A stretch of 64,000 nt of DNA from Catenaria anguillulae PL171 (Eukaryota > Blastocladiomycota > Blastocladiomycetes > Blastocladiales > Catenariaceae). The stretch lies in the NCBI GenBank assembly GCA_002102555.1, contig MCFL01000031.1:248001-312000 (forward strand). The letters run 5' to 3'. The notes beneath the pieces are model-generated. The model did no database searches and had not been told where the DNA came from. It saw only the letters and a list, made by a program, of their open reading frames with translations. The position numbers and the translations under genes were made by a program. Every line of letters starts with the position of its first letter. The stretch's first letter is position 1. Shown here piece by piece: positions 12,374 through 24,254 of this stretch.

Positions 12374-13531
12374 TGTGTCGGTGCGTGGTTGGTGACTTGG
12401 CTCGGCTGCGTGCAGGCCGTGACCGGATCGCTTGGATTGGATTGGTCAATGCAATGTCGCTAGGATGTGGGCGAGTGATGATGCAAGCGGATGGATGGAG
12501 GTAGCCTGAGGGGACACAAAGTATTATTGGGTCTGCGTAAGTCATGTGTGGGCATCATGCATGGCCTTGGGGACCAGGGCAGCATGGCATGGGAGCTAAG
12601 CCGAGACGGAAAAATTCCACTCGGAGAGAAATGCAGAGGTCTGGTGCGACTGCCAACTACCGACCGACTGTGGCACGTGCACGGTGCTGCGCCTGGGCAG
12701 GCAGGCACCTTAATTGAATGAATGCGGCTGGAGCTCGGATAAAGAATCAGGACGTACATAGACGTGCTGTACGGTCGGTGACGGAGTGTCTTGTGTTGTG
12801 TGCGGTCCCCACTTTCGGTTAAAGATCGTTTCGGTGTTTTGGCTGCGTACATTAAAAAAAATTACTGCGGGTGCATGCATGGAAATGGAATGGTCTGCGG
12901 GTTACTCCGAACTCATATATATATGTAACAAACTTGTATGAGACAATGCGGGACTGGTTGCGGGTTGAAAAATCGAAATGACGAGTGGGATTGCCATGAT
13001 CATGATGGTCAGCTCGATTCGTCACCCCACACCTAGTCCGTATAGCGTGCTGCTGCAAACCGTTTCCGCCAAGTTCCGTCTCCAAGGCTTTGTTTTGGGG
13101 GCACATGACGTCGGGTGTGGCTTAGCGCGGCCCAGACGCAAGGTCGTGAGTGGTATGAGTGGTGAGTGAGATTGTTGAGACATTGGAGAAGGCTCGAGCT
13201 CGACATTTGAATCAATATCATCAGGTGCGATCGATCGACGGCCGAAAGTGGCGCTGGGTTCTCTCATCCGAATTCATTCTGAACATTCGAATCATATGCA
13301 TCGTCGACCGTGATGTTAATGTAATGCTCTTTGCCAAGCACCCGATGAGCCCGGGCCCCCACCACCTCGCGCAATGTAAATAAAGCAGCTGATTGGATCG
13401 TCTACCGTCCCATACAGCTTTCTCCCTTGGGCTCCGTCCCCATTTGCTCCCGACGTCTCTCATTTCCGAGCAGCGCTTCCCCGCTCATCATCCATGCATT
13501 TCACCATGTCGGCCCTGTTCTTTCAATCCCG
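12374..13531. other. Divergent intergenic region, HMG gene / site-2 protease
   Basis: The region separates two divergently transcribed genes and should hold both promoters. A short (AT)n tract lies near 12916-12924. No gene is recognised in the open frames here. Confidence 0.4.
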
Positions 13532-15363
13532 ATGCCAAATGTCTTTGCCGTAGCAGCGTTTCTCTTCTCCATAGCCTCGGGCTGGATTGCACTTTATCTC
13601 CTCTTCTGGCTTTTCCCGACACGCCCACTTGTCCCAAAGCCCGTCCCATCAACTACAGCCTCGACGGCCGACACGACCTACGAACCACCACGAACCTTTT
13701 GGACAATGTCGTTCCCAACCCTCAGAGTGTCCACCACACGCTTCACTCGTTTTCTCGCCCTTCCGCGGCATGTTCGATGGGTCGCGCGAGCTTTTTACTT
13801 GGTCGGCGCGCTGCTGACGCTCACGTTTATTGGGTTTCTCGGCGCGCGCCTTGTGCTAGAGGGAATGAGTGTCTTGGTGGATACGTCGGCGTGGGTCAGT
13901 GAGCTAGGCGATTTGCCTGCGGATGTGGCCGCCGACGAGGGCGATTTGTTTGGTGAGTTTGATGCACCACCGTTTCTAACCGTGCGTTCACATTCGACGC
14001 TGATTTTTGGCAAATCATCGAGTTCACAGCCATGCCTCGTTGCACATGTTTCCAGATTCCTGGGATCAATTGCCATCATCACTTTGGCGGCCGTTCCTCA
14101 TCGCCGTCTTTGGCTCGCTCCTGTTCCACGACTGGGCCACGCACTGGCTGCCTCCGCGTACGCTCCACAGATCCTCAACATGTGCCTCGCTTGATCAAGC
14201 TCGTCTCACACACGCACGCAAACAGATGGAATCTACCCACACACTCCATCTCATTCTACGTGCACTCATCTTCCCCTCGGCCAGCGACAACTTTGCGACC
14301 CATCGACTTCAAGCCGTCTCCCCGCTAGCGCGCCTCGCCATTGCCGCCGCAGGCATCTGGCATAACATGCTCCTCGCCATCCTGTGCATGTCACTGATAG
14401 CGCGCCCCTGGCTGTGGCTGTCGCTCAGTGGCTTTGCCGAAGTGCCCGGCGATTTACGCGGCGTGCTCGTGATTAGCGCCGACCCGCCTCTCGACACGAT
14501 CCTGCCGCCCTACTCGCGGCTCGTGGCCGTCAACGACCATCCCGTGACGAGCTCGCACGACCTGGCGCAAATTGCGCTCGAGTGGTGCCACCCCTCCGCC
14601 AGTGCCTTGTTCCGTCCGTGTTTCCTATGCCTGACGCGGCAGCCGATCCGAGCGCGTCGTATCCATTGGCGCCGTGCTGCCTGCCACCCGCAACCCCCTC
14701 ATCCGCATACGACGCACAAAACTCGCTGTGCTTTTTCCACCCATCCACACTGGCCTCGGCGTGCATTCCCCCGAACTCTGTCTCGGCATTCCAATGCGCG
14801 TCGGATCGCGACTGTCCCGTGGGTTTTTGCATGGCCTCACACCTGCCACACGACCCGCGTGCGCGCCTGCTGGACCTCAACATCACATTGCCGGTGCAGC
14901 ACGCACGCCGCGCGCCGACGAGCAAGTGCGTGTGCTGTGGATGGGCAACCCAGAGGATCTTGCGCGCAGGGTCCGGGTTGGCCGGGTCGTGGCAACCTCG
15001 GGCAGCGCAGGCGTGTTGCCTGATTGGTGGCCGTATGTGGTCGTGTCGGTGCTGGAGCTCACGGTGCAGGCGAGTTTATCACTGGCGGTTGTCAATGCGG
15101 TGCCGCTGGGCAGTTTGGATGGCAGCGAGTTGGTTATGGCGGTGGTGGCGGTGGTGGCAAGCGCTTGTCGGGCGGTGACTCGGGGCGAGACTGGAGACAA
15201 GATGGGCAGGGACAAGAACGGGCAAATGGAAGAAGGGATGAGGATCGCGGGGTGGTGGGGAGGCCACAGGGGTCGTGAGACCTGCCAGGCCAAAGCTGCG
15301 ACCCAGGTATTTGAGCAACAATTTTGGTGCTGGCCGCACCACGGATTCGAGCCGAATGGTTGA
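13532..15363 (+). CDS. MBTPS2: Site-2 protease (S2P), M50 intramembrane metalloprotease
   Basis: Membrane protease that releases transcription factors such as SREBP after a site-1 cut. The start MPNVFAVAAFLFS gives a first membrane helix as in animal S2P. Family landmarks appear in order: the zinc motif HELGHALAA near 14127, FPSAS, GIWHN (about 14350), a PDZ-like VLVISADPP region, a cysteine-rich loop (YPLAPCCLPP...CASDRDCPVGFC), and the second zinc region AVPLGSLDG near 15100. These lie in different frames. An intron at about 14158-14226 is real, but breaks at about 14131 (inside HExxH), 14262, 14590 and 14914 each need one added base. The C-terminal end is uncertain. Gene identity is firm; the frame is not. 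Confidence 0.8.
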
Positions 15364-15865
15364 AACTGAGACTGTGACATTGGATCGACGAGATGTATTG
15401 CCTCTGGACCGGCTGGATGCGATTCCACTCGACCATGCCGCCACGATTCCATTGCATCATCTGGACACCCTACCTCTTGTCCAAGCTGATACCATTCCGC
15501 TGGCCGACAACGACGCAGACCCTGTCTCACTTTCAGCACTCTCATTCTTCTCCAAATCCATGTCCATGCGCAGCCTCTCGATTGCGCGCCATGATACCCT
15601 GCCGCTGCCCGATGACGACTCCTCGTCGCCGCCGTCGCGGTTCCACTCGCTTTCACAGCACGACACACTGCCCTTACCCGTCAACAACGAATTTGATCCC
15701 GGCGCACATCTCACTTCCATTCATCTTGACCGGCAACATACCCGCATTCGCGTCCTGTCACATTCGTCTCCACACTCTTCCCGCAAATTCCATTCCGAAC
15801 CGTCGCACCAACCCGTACGTCCAAAGCAAGCAGAGAGACCACTCATGTCGTCATCCACTTCATAG
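15275..15865 (+). other. Open frame with DTLPL-type repeats, possible S2P tail
   Basis: This frame overlaps the 3' end of the site-2 protease reading and continues after its stop. It contains six or more copies of a short acidic/hydrophobic motif of the form D-x-x-P-L (DVLPL, DAIPL, ATIPL, DTLPL, DTIPL), then Ser-rich segments. It could be a cytosolic C-terminal extension of S2P reached by a frame correction, or a separate small gene. I cannot decide. Confidence 0.35.
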
Positions 15866-16427
15866 TCAAAGGACCAAATCGACTTGCGTCGTGAGCCAAC
15901 GCTACAATTACCGATGCCGAGCCCGTTGCGAGTGAGCCCTGGCACCTTGGACTAGGGTGAGGACGCGTTGGAAATGTGTTTAGCAGACGGCAATTGGACA
16001 GGACACTTGACATCGCGAAGGTGAAATGGAGGACTGGCCACAACGTATCCAGATTGCTCGCAAGAGCGTTCAAGACCTTTTTTTGTTGAAGCTATTTGAT
16101 ACTGCTCCTCGAAATTTTGGCCACCATTGTCTATATACCATTCCATTATTTTCTGGGGTGACTTGACTCGAGCTTGGACAATTCTTCACGGATAGCTTTG
16201 TGGTGATTGGATGGGCGATGGTGGAAAACGTGGAGGCAAAGTGCAATATGACTGCATGTATCAGAATATGTACCAAACAATGAACCAAAAGAGAGGGGGA
16301 AAGAAGCAAGGAAAAAGAACCAAGTCAACAAGGCAGGCGGAAGAGGATGAGTCGAAAATGAGCACGAAAATGGCATCAATTCGGTCCCAGCTTCCGACTC
16401 CGCCTCGCCGCCCCCGAAAAAAAAAAA
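15866..16427. other. Intergenic between S2P and DNAJ genes
   Basis: Convergent 3' flanks of the site-2 protease and DNAJ genes. An A-run (about 16419-16428) lies close to the DNAJ stop. No gene is recognised. Confidence 0.4.
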
Positions 16428-17750
16428 TCAATGCCGGACCATGTACCCCAACTCCTTCAACTTGCTACAACTCGGTGTCGGAATCGCCCTTGCCTGCGTC
16501 AACTCGTGCTGGTTGGCCGGGACCATCCCCCACCCGACTGCCCTCTGAATGGCCGTCTCCCGGATGCCGCGTTCCCTTCGACAAGAGTCGACCAAGCGAT
16601 TGATGTAAACCGACTCTGCGCCGGCGAGAAAGTCGGGCACGTGCCTTGGGTGGTTGCGCTTGAACTGGGCCCACGTGGCCCGTTTACGTAAATCGGGATT
16701 TGATGCTGGGGCGTGAGCGTTTCCGTCGACAGCCGCTTGCTCGGCTGGAAGGCGTAATCCGGCTGGTCGGGGCCACTGAACAGCCAGTTGAGCAAGGAAA
16801 ACCCCACAATCACGAGCAAGGGCAGGAATTGCAAGAATGTGTATGATTGGGCGTTGCCCGCTCCACCGCCACGTGCACGTGCGAATCCGCCCGCGCCGCG
16901 TCCACCGCGTTGCCGCAGGCCCGAGCCATCAAATGTGTAAAACCCGCCGCCGTCGCCAAAGGCAAACCCTTGGCCAAAGAAGGCGCGGAAGATTTCTTCC
17001 GGGTCGACTTCGCCGTCAAAGGCAAACCCCGGGTGACCCGCAAACGGGTGGCCACCTGCCGATCGAAACCCGCGGGGCATGCCGCCGCCCATGGACCGTG
17101 ATTCCGGGTCGCCGCCCATTTGGTCGAACTGCCGGCGCTTGTCTGGGTCGGACAGGATCGAGAAGGCCTTGGACACCTTTTTGAAAGCTTCGTCGGCGCC
17201 GGGTGCAGAGTTTTTGTCTGGGTGGAGACTGAGGGCGAGCTGTGAAGGAGTGAGGCGACTTTGTCAATGTCCAAAGCCAACATGCACGTGGCGGCGGGAA
17301 ATGCAGCGATAAACAGACCTTTCGATACGCCTTTTTGATGTCATTGTCGGATGCATCCTTGCTCACGCCCAATACCGCATAAAAGTCTGTGGCATCCACC
17401 TTTTGCAACCGCTTGACAGCCTCTGCCTGCTCGGGCGTGTACTCGCGCTGCTGTGCGACCGATGGCGACGCCGACGCCGATCCAGCGTCCGGCACGCTGG
17501 CCGAGGAGGAGGATGCCGAGTGATTACGCCTGTTCCGCAGTCCATCCGAGTCGTCGGCAGTCCGCGAAGAGGGACTGGTTGACTTGCTGGAGGCCGTCGT
17601 CAATGTTTCGAGAAAGGACTGGGCTTCACTAGTTTCGTGCAGCTGGATCGACTTTTTCGCAAACTTTTCGGCCTTTGCAAGATCGCCCGCCGACAGGGCA
17701 CGCTGGGCAATGGCCAGGCAGCGGAGGGCTTCATCGCGGTTGGCTACCAT
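16428..17750 (-). CDS. ER membrane J-protein, DNAJB12/DNAJB14-like
   Basis: Hsp40 co-chaperone expected in the ER membrane with its J domain in the cytosol, serving ER-associated degradation. Exon 1 is 17750-17319 and exon 2 is 17239-16428. The start MVANRDEALRCLAIAQRAL matches the N-terminal helix of the DNAJB12 group. The splice joins KAYRK to LALSLHPDK, restoring the HPD motif. A Gly/Phe-rich region follows, then one membrane helix (FLQFLPLLVIVGFSLLNWLF) and the C-terminal DUF1977-type domain. One base seems missing near 16673: after it the conserved WAQFKRNHPRHVPDFLAG continues in the next frame to the stop at 16428. Without correction the protein would end in an unrelated tail. Confidence 0.85.
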
Positions 17751-18541
17751 GGTCGAAAGGGTTGGATTTGATTTCGTGGGTGGTGGGATTGGGATTAGGA
17801 ATGTGCGGCTCAATCAGACGAGGGCATTGCTTGATTCATGCATGGCGATTTGGAGGAGGGTCGTCGGCATCTGAAGGTTGGCAGCTCGACTGGGCGGCGT
17901 CAGCATGACCAATGTATGTACACAGAATGGCAACGTGGCGGGCTGACATTCTTGCCACTGACGGGTTGGATCGACGGCCCCTTTGTTCCTCAACGATGGA
18001 CGCGTGCAGCTCAAGTCTCATGTCCACCTCTGACTGCAGCTGTGACTGAAGATACCCAAATTATGCGGCAATGAAATGTATTCAGGGTCCGAAGATATAG
18101 CTTCTCAAAGTGACACAGCCAAGCATTAAGGGGAGGGTCAGGTAGCACCCTAACTAGCCGTGTAGCCCTGTTGCATCGGACAAGCCGAGCTATCATTGCA
18201 ATTGTTCCCAATGGCAGCGTTCGCACCCGGCCGCCAACCAAGCGTCCGCATTCACCACCTCGCGACCTTCCTTGATTGCGCGACCTGAGAGGCTCTCATG
18301 TGACCTGTGAAAGTCTTTTGTCTTGCCCGTTTCATGCAATGGCGCCCCATTCAAGCGACTCTTCGTCGCCCTGCCCGCTTGTTGAACCGTCCTGACGGGC
18401 CTCTGCAACTTGAAGAGCACCTGGATTGCCATAAGATGGATCGCACCGAAACACCCTACCTCCTCATGTCATCCGTGGACTCAACTGCTTTTACGCTTAT
18501 ACATCCAAGCTCGACGGCCGTGCAGAGTATGCGCCACAAAG
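17751..18541. other. Intergenic upstream of DNAJ and kinase-like copy 1
   Basis: Divergent gap holding the promoter of the DNAJ gene and the upstream region of the first kinase-like copy. No other gene is recognised. Confidence 0.4.
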
Positions 18542-20785
18542 ATGAAGTTCAAGGACCTCAACGCCAACCCCATTGATTCGACCCAAGTCGAGTGGAAGAA
18601 GCATGACTTGAGCTGAGTGAATCAAACCCCACGCCGCACCATCCACTGAAGAAAGCATTCAATCTGAGCATAGAGGAAAGCCGGTTGCAAGTGTCTCATC
18701 TGCGCTCCTTCTTGCCTCGGTCTCTCACGAGGTCCGTGCTTTCGTCTGCCAGCCAGTGGTTGCACCAGCATGATCGTTCTCACCTCGCCTGGCATGATTG
18801 AACTTACCTACTTCTATATGTGCTGGTGTACCACAATGTGTGCACTTTTGTAGGTTCGCTCGTCCCTGCAGACCATACTCGGTTGCTCGGACATGCTGCT
18901 CAGCCTGAACAGCAACCTCGCCCAAGATTCGAGAGATGCCATAACCACTATCGTCAAGTCCTCTCAATTCTTGCTGCGCCTTGTGGAACTGACGCATCTA
19001 CTCTCGAGCCTTGATCGCAATCGGGTTGCGTTAACGTGCACTCCCGTCGACTTGAAAGCTACTCTACTTGCGACCGCCCGAAAAGCCGAAGACGTTACCA
19101 TGTACGCCGATACACACTCTCGTTGCCGTTTCCTCGAGCTCAACACACTTCCTGTCTGACGCAACCTCCTGCTTCCTGTTGTTTCACTGTAATTGCGCGA
19201 ATAGTGGGAAGGCAGTTTCCGTGAAAATCAATAGTCTTTTTTCTCACGAATGGTATCTCTGCGACGCCAAAGCAATCACTACCATTCTTGACAGCCTCCT
19301 CGAGCTTGTTTCCCGCCACGCTCCCATGCCAGGAACGATTCATGTCGCTGTAACTCTAGAGCCCAACCAAGCTGGTTCCTCAACTGGCCAACCTGAATGT
19401 CGTGTTGACATCTGTGTTACTCACACCTCTCATGACGACTGCACTACCAACACGTTTCAAAAGTTTATCAAGAAGGCGACACAAGACTATTCGCTTCAAC
19501 GTCCACCTTCATTCGAGTTTATCTTGCTATCCGTTGCCTCCAAGCTTGCTTCCCTACATGGCGGACATGTTCGAGCAGTCGCAACGTCAGGTGAATCTGG
19601 GCTGATGCTGTCCTTACCATCGCTAGGAGCTGCTCCCACGCCAACTCAGAGTCCCTCAAGCACAGCCCCATCCACTCCAAAATCGGGTCACTCGACATTG
19701 CGCTTTCCGGATATTGCGGTGCAACAGCAACAACAGCAAAGTGACAGCAGACTGCTGCGCTGCCACAGGATGGCAAGGGTATGCCATCCATCAAGAGGCG
19801 TTCGTCAGCAAGCGCAGCCATGGTTCCTCTTCAAAAGTCTACATCTTTTACAGCTGGCGTCACTCCAAATGCGGTCAATGGCACCAGAAACGAAGTAATG
19901 AACGACAGCATTGAACAACATGCTGTGGGAAGCCGGGCTGGCGGGTTGGATTCAACAGGCTCGTCAATGCGCCCACGCCGTTCGTCACTACCCGAGGTAC
20001 AGCCAAAGAGTCAAGCCAAAGTACCGTCAGTTGTCGTGGAGCCCGTCAACATCGAATCCGCGACCTCGGATTCAGGAAACGGATCGGATATTGTGCGCGC
20101 GTCGACGAGTCAGCGAGTCGACGTCTCAACGAGAATCCGACGCGGCGTGTGCAGTCTATCCTGCCAGGCAAGTGGGAATGCCCCGTGACTCCCAATTGGC
20201 ACAGCCAAAGACGCCCAAGCAGAGGCATTTCCTTATTGTGGTACGATCACCTGACCTTGTTTTTTTTTTTTGTCGCTTCGTACACCGACACACCAAGCCA
20301 TGTTTAGGAGGAAAACGTGAAGCAACAGCGCATGATTCGCGCTATGCTCACTCACCTTGGCTACTCCCAAGTGACTTTTGCCGCCGACGGTGCCGACGCT
20401 CTGTTCCAGTACAATACCTTCAAGCTCGACGGCAAGTTCTTTGACATCATTTTGCTTGATTCGAGTCTTCCCACGCTTCCAGGCGACGATACCTGTGTCC
20501 GTATCCGCCAGCACGACCGGACCCAAGTCATCATTTCCTGCACGGCATCGACACATCTAGTCAACGATCCCGAGCTGCGGCGTGCGCTTGGGTATGATGA
20601 GGCGATGACAAAGCCATTCTACTTGGATGGGCTCAAGGACGTTTGGCACGGTGGTGCGAGTTGGGGGATGCGAGGCGGTTGAGGCACATGAAGCGCAAAT
20701 TGCGCGGGATGCGGCAGCTGCGATGGCGGCAGCAACGGCGGCAGCAGCGATGGCATCAGGGCAAGGTTCTGTAGCGGCATCGTGA
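18542..20785 (+). pseudogene. Histidine-kinase-like/receiver gene, copy 1, decayed
   Basis: Tandem paralogue of the gene at 21624-23922. Recognisable exons: the H-box end SVSHE before 18735, 18854-19101, 19205-20240 and 20308-20682. It keeps VRSSLQTILGCSDMLL, the FEFILLSVASKLASLHGG block and a receiver domain with the acceptor aspartate (LLDSSLP) and lysine (MTKPF). The 5' part has a stop (18614-18616) between MKFKD and the H-box. The linker changes frame near 19757 and again between about 20100 and 20200. A missing base near 20633 cuts the C-terminus, and a second missing base follows in its 3' remnant. The receiver exon is over 90% identical by eye to copy 2, the rest far less. Some breaks could be sequence errors. 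Confidence 0.72.
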
Positions 20786-21623
20786 GACTGAGGCTCGAGT
20801 TTATTCTTCTCTATCTTGGTCAACTGTGTTTCGATGACGCCTACAATTACCCTGTACCGTGGGAATGATTATCAAGAAGAGTGAGGGGACACGTTACCGC
20901 AGCCGGGCAGCATTGCGAAAGTGAGCGTCACAACGAGACAGAGAAAGCGAACATAGTGTCAGGTAGGCCCGCACTTTCATGAACGCCATGTGCCCATTGA
21001 TTCACATCCTGCGTAGCGAGAAGCAGGTCAATCCGTACTTTCGAAACGCTTCGTTCAAGTCAAGGTGCAAAGTCGCACTCGTGACACGAACGCTGTCGGT
21101 GTTTCTGGACGCCATGTTCTCGGCAAATGCGGTTTCCCGGCCCATTTCTTGAGAGGTTTCACAAATGACTCTGTGACACAAGGTCTCATTTGGACTCATA
21201 AACTGGATCGGATAACCCACTGGCAGAGAACTGTATACCTCCCAATTTGGTTAATCTTGCTGTTCACAATGTCCTCGGTCGTTAGCGAACTTGCAGTAAC
21301 CGTTGCCTCTGTGCTGACGCCCAGCACTTTTTCATTGAGACATTTCTTCTCGAGCTGGTCTGGCTTGAGCGGACCGAAACTGCAACCATGCGCACTCGAT
21401 TTCGGCTTGCCAGTTTCCACTTTTGCACAATGGCGGCGGGTTCCACTTCAGGCGAAACCAAGTGTGCTTAGAGAACTCTTCATCCAAAGGTCGAGGGCAT
21501 GACGAATATATGGCGGGTCGCTCCTCTTGCATCCCCAAGCCGCGCTCTCTCCAATTCGTTGCTGAACCATTGATGCTATCAACCCTTGACAGGTCAGAAA
21601 ACCTTCGACCAGATCTGCCTAAC
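20786..21623. other. Spacer between the tandem kinase-like copies
   Basis: This 0.8-kb spacer probably contains the promoter of copy 2. Open frames here have no recognised motif. Confidence 0.4.
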
Positions 21624-23922
21624 ATGAAATTCAAGGAGCTCTTTGCTCGCCCATCCAGCTCAATGCGCGTGAATGGAATGCATAATGCAGAGGCACTCTC
21701 GAGTGAATCGAGTGCTACCCCTGTGACTCCCGCAGGCTCGAAAACAACTGCGCCGGCGTTACCTGATGTGGGAAAACCTGTTGCATATGCGTCGTCCGCA
21801 CTCCTGCTAGCCTCCGTTTCGCATGAGGTACGTGCACACTCAATATCGCAGTCCGATCGACTTCCATTCAGGTCTCGTCACACGAACCGGTCATTCCGCG
21901 ACACACTTCGCGCAACCACGCCTGACACTGCATTCTTGATGGCGCATCTCTACTCGGTTCATTTTGTGTAGGCTCGGTCTTCGTTGCTCAATATTCTCGG
22001 CAACTCTGACATGGTCCTTGCAACAAATGAGAACCTATCACAAGACTCGCGAGATTCCATCAGCATCATTGTCAAGTCGTCCCAATACTTGCTGCGCCTC
22101 GTCGAACTGACTCGGCTCCTCGCCAATCTCGACCGTAATCGAGTCGACTTGACACAGGGCCCAGTCAACATTAACGATATCTTACTCGAGACTCCTCAGC
22201 GCGTCGGAGAAGTCACTAGGTATTTCCATGGGACCGTTGTCCTTGCTTGCATCACACGGGAAGCTCACTGAAGCGTGTACACACAAAAACAGTGGGAAGA
22301 CTGTTTCCGTGAGCATCAACAGTCCCGTCGCGCACGGATGGTACCTTTGCGACGTCAAGGCACTCACAACCATCCTCGACAGCATTATTGAGCTCGTTTC
22401 CCGCCACACACCGACCCCAGGAACGCTCAAGGTCGCCCTCAATGTGCAGCTCAGCCCCGCTGGGTTCTCAACTGGCCAATGCTGCGTGGACATTCGTGTC
22501 ACGCGCGCTAATGATGCGCGTGCTGCCGATACGTTTCAGCAGTTTCTGACGGAGGCAAGCCGTGAAGAATCACTTGTCCTTCCGCCGTCCTTTGAGTTCA
22601 TCCTGCTTTCGGTCGCATCGAAACTCGCGTCGCTCCACGGCGGAAGCGTCAAATCGGTCACCCAAACGGCCGAATCTGGGCTCGTGCTCACGTTACCAAC
22701 GCTCCAATCCGTTGCCACACCGGGCCCAAGTCCAGCGAGCACGGCGCCGTCGACGCCCAAATCAACCCACTCGTCGCCGCGTTTACCTGGCATCCCGGCA
22801 CAGCAAAGCAATGGCCGGTTATTGGCACCACCAACAGCAGATGTGGGCACGACGCGATTGTTGCGGCGTTCCTCGACTGGTGCACCAATGGTGCCGCTTC
22901 AAAAGTCACCATCGTTAACATGTGGTGACTCGTACAAGGGTGTCGTTGGCAGTGGAACCACAACAAAAAGCGACAGCAGCAGCAATGGATCGTCCGCTCT
23001 CGTTCATGGGACAAGTAACCTGGCAGTCAAGGCCAATGCTCCTGGCGCACCGACCATGGGCATGAGTCGTTCCGATTCCGTGACGCCCGCCATGCGCCCG
23101 CGTCGCTCGTCATCTCCTGCGGCACCACCAAAGAAAAAGACAGTGGTGCCGTCCGTTGTTGTGGAGCCCGTCAGTATTGAGTCAACCACATCGGATTCCG
23201 GGAACGGATCAGACATTTTGCGCGCATCCAGGGCAAACGGAATGCAGCGATCCATGAGTCTGCGCCCTTTGGACGAGTATCAGTCAACACATGTGCCGCA
23301 CGAGCCCACGAAGGAAGCGGGAATGCCCCCTGATTGTCAACTGGTCAAGCCAAAGACTCCCGAGCAAAGGCATTTGCTCGTTGTTGTATGTTTACACTGT
23401 TTTCGGTGCACGATGGCTCTTCCCTTGTTCGAACGATGAAACTAACACATGCCCTTTCCCACGAGAAAGGAGGACGATGTTTCCAATCAGCGCATGATTC
23501 GCACCATGCTCACCCGCCTCGGCTACAGCCAAGTGACATTTGCGGCCGACGGTGCCGACGCTCTGTTCCAGTACAATAACTTGAAGCTCGACGGCAAGTT
23601 CTTTGACATCATCTTGCTTGACTCGAGTCTTCCCACGCTTCCAGGCGACGACACCTGTGTCCGTATTCGCCAGCACGACCGGACCCAAGTCATCATTTCC
23701 TGCACGGCATCGACACATCTAGTCAATGATCCTGAGCTGCGGCGTGCGCTTGGGTACGATGAAGCAATGACAAAGCCGTTCCACTTGGATGGGCTCAAGG
23801 AGGTGCTAGCACGGTGGTGCGAGTTGGGGGATGCGAGGCGGTTGAGGCACATGAAGCGCAAATTGCGCGGGGATGCGGCAGCTGCGATGGCATCAGGGCA
23901 AGGTTCTGTTGCTGCATCGTGA
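21624..23922 (+). CDS. Pseudo-histidine-kinase with receiver domain, copy 2
   Basis: Two-component-type signalling protein. Exons 21624-21827, 21972-22219, 22293-23385 and 23470-23922 are all phase-consistent. Layout: short N-terminus with no sensor or membrane helix; a HisKA-like helix pair with the H-box SVSHEARSSLLNILGN; a degenerate HATPase-like domain; a long Ser/Pro-rich linker; and a C-terminal receiver. The N-box asparagines are absent (TTILDSIIELVSRHTP) and no DxGxG box is visible, so ATP use is doubtful. The receiver looks competent: LLVVEDD acidic pocket across the last intron, LLDSSLP aspartate, SCTAS threonine and MTKPF lysine. It may dimerise and take phosphate from another kinase. 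Confidence 0.85.
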
Positions 23923-24254
23923 GACCGAGGTTGCACAGGTTGTTTGTACATGAGTGCTGTGGTAATGGTAGCTTGTCGGTATGAATTCTTTCATCAGCGT
24001 AAAGAGCTGTGCGCTCTATCAATTGCCTCCTTTCTTCCCCAATCTCACAAGTTTGGGGGCCAGGTCTCGCCGATCTTGCCCGAATACGGTGACCTTGGCG
24101 ATCCAATCGAGGAGGGATGCCTGCCACACAGCGAGGCTCGCTCAGTGTCTCGAATCTGAAATGAGAGCACTATATGATGTTGATAAAGGCACAATACAGC
24201 AGCACGCGCAACAGAAAAACAAGAATAAAACAAGACAGTAGGATCAACGGGGGA
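23923..24254. other. Convergent 3' flanks, kinase-like copy 2 and EB1
   Basis: Short gap between two convergent stop codons; no gene or RNA is recognised. Confidence 0.45.
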
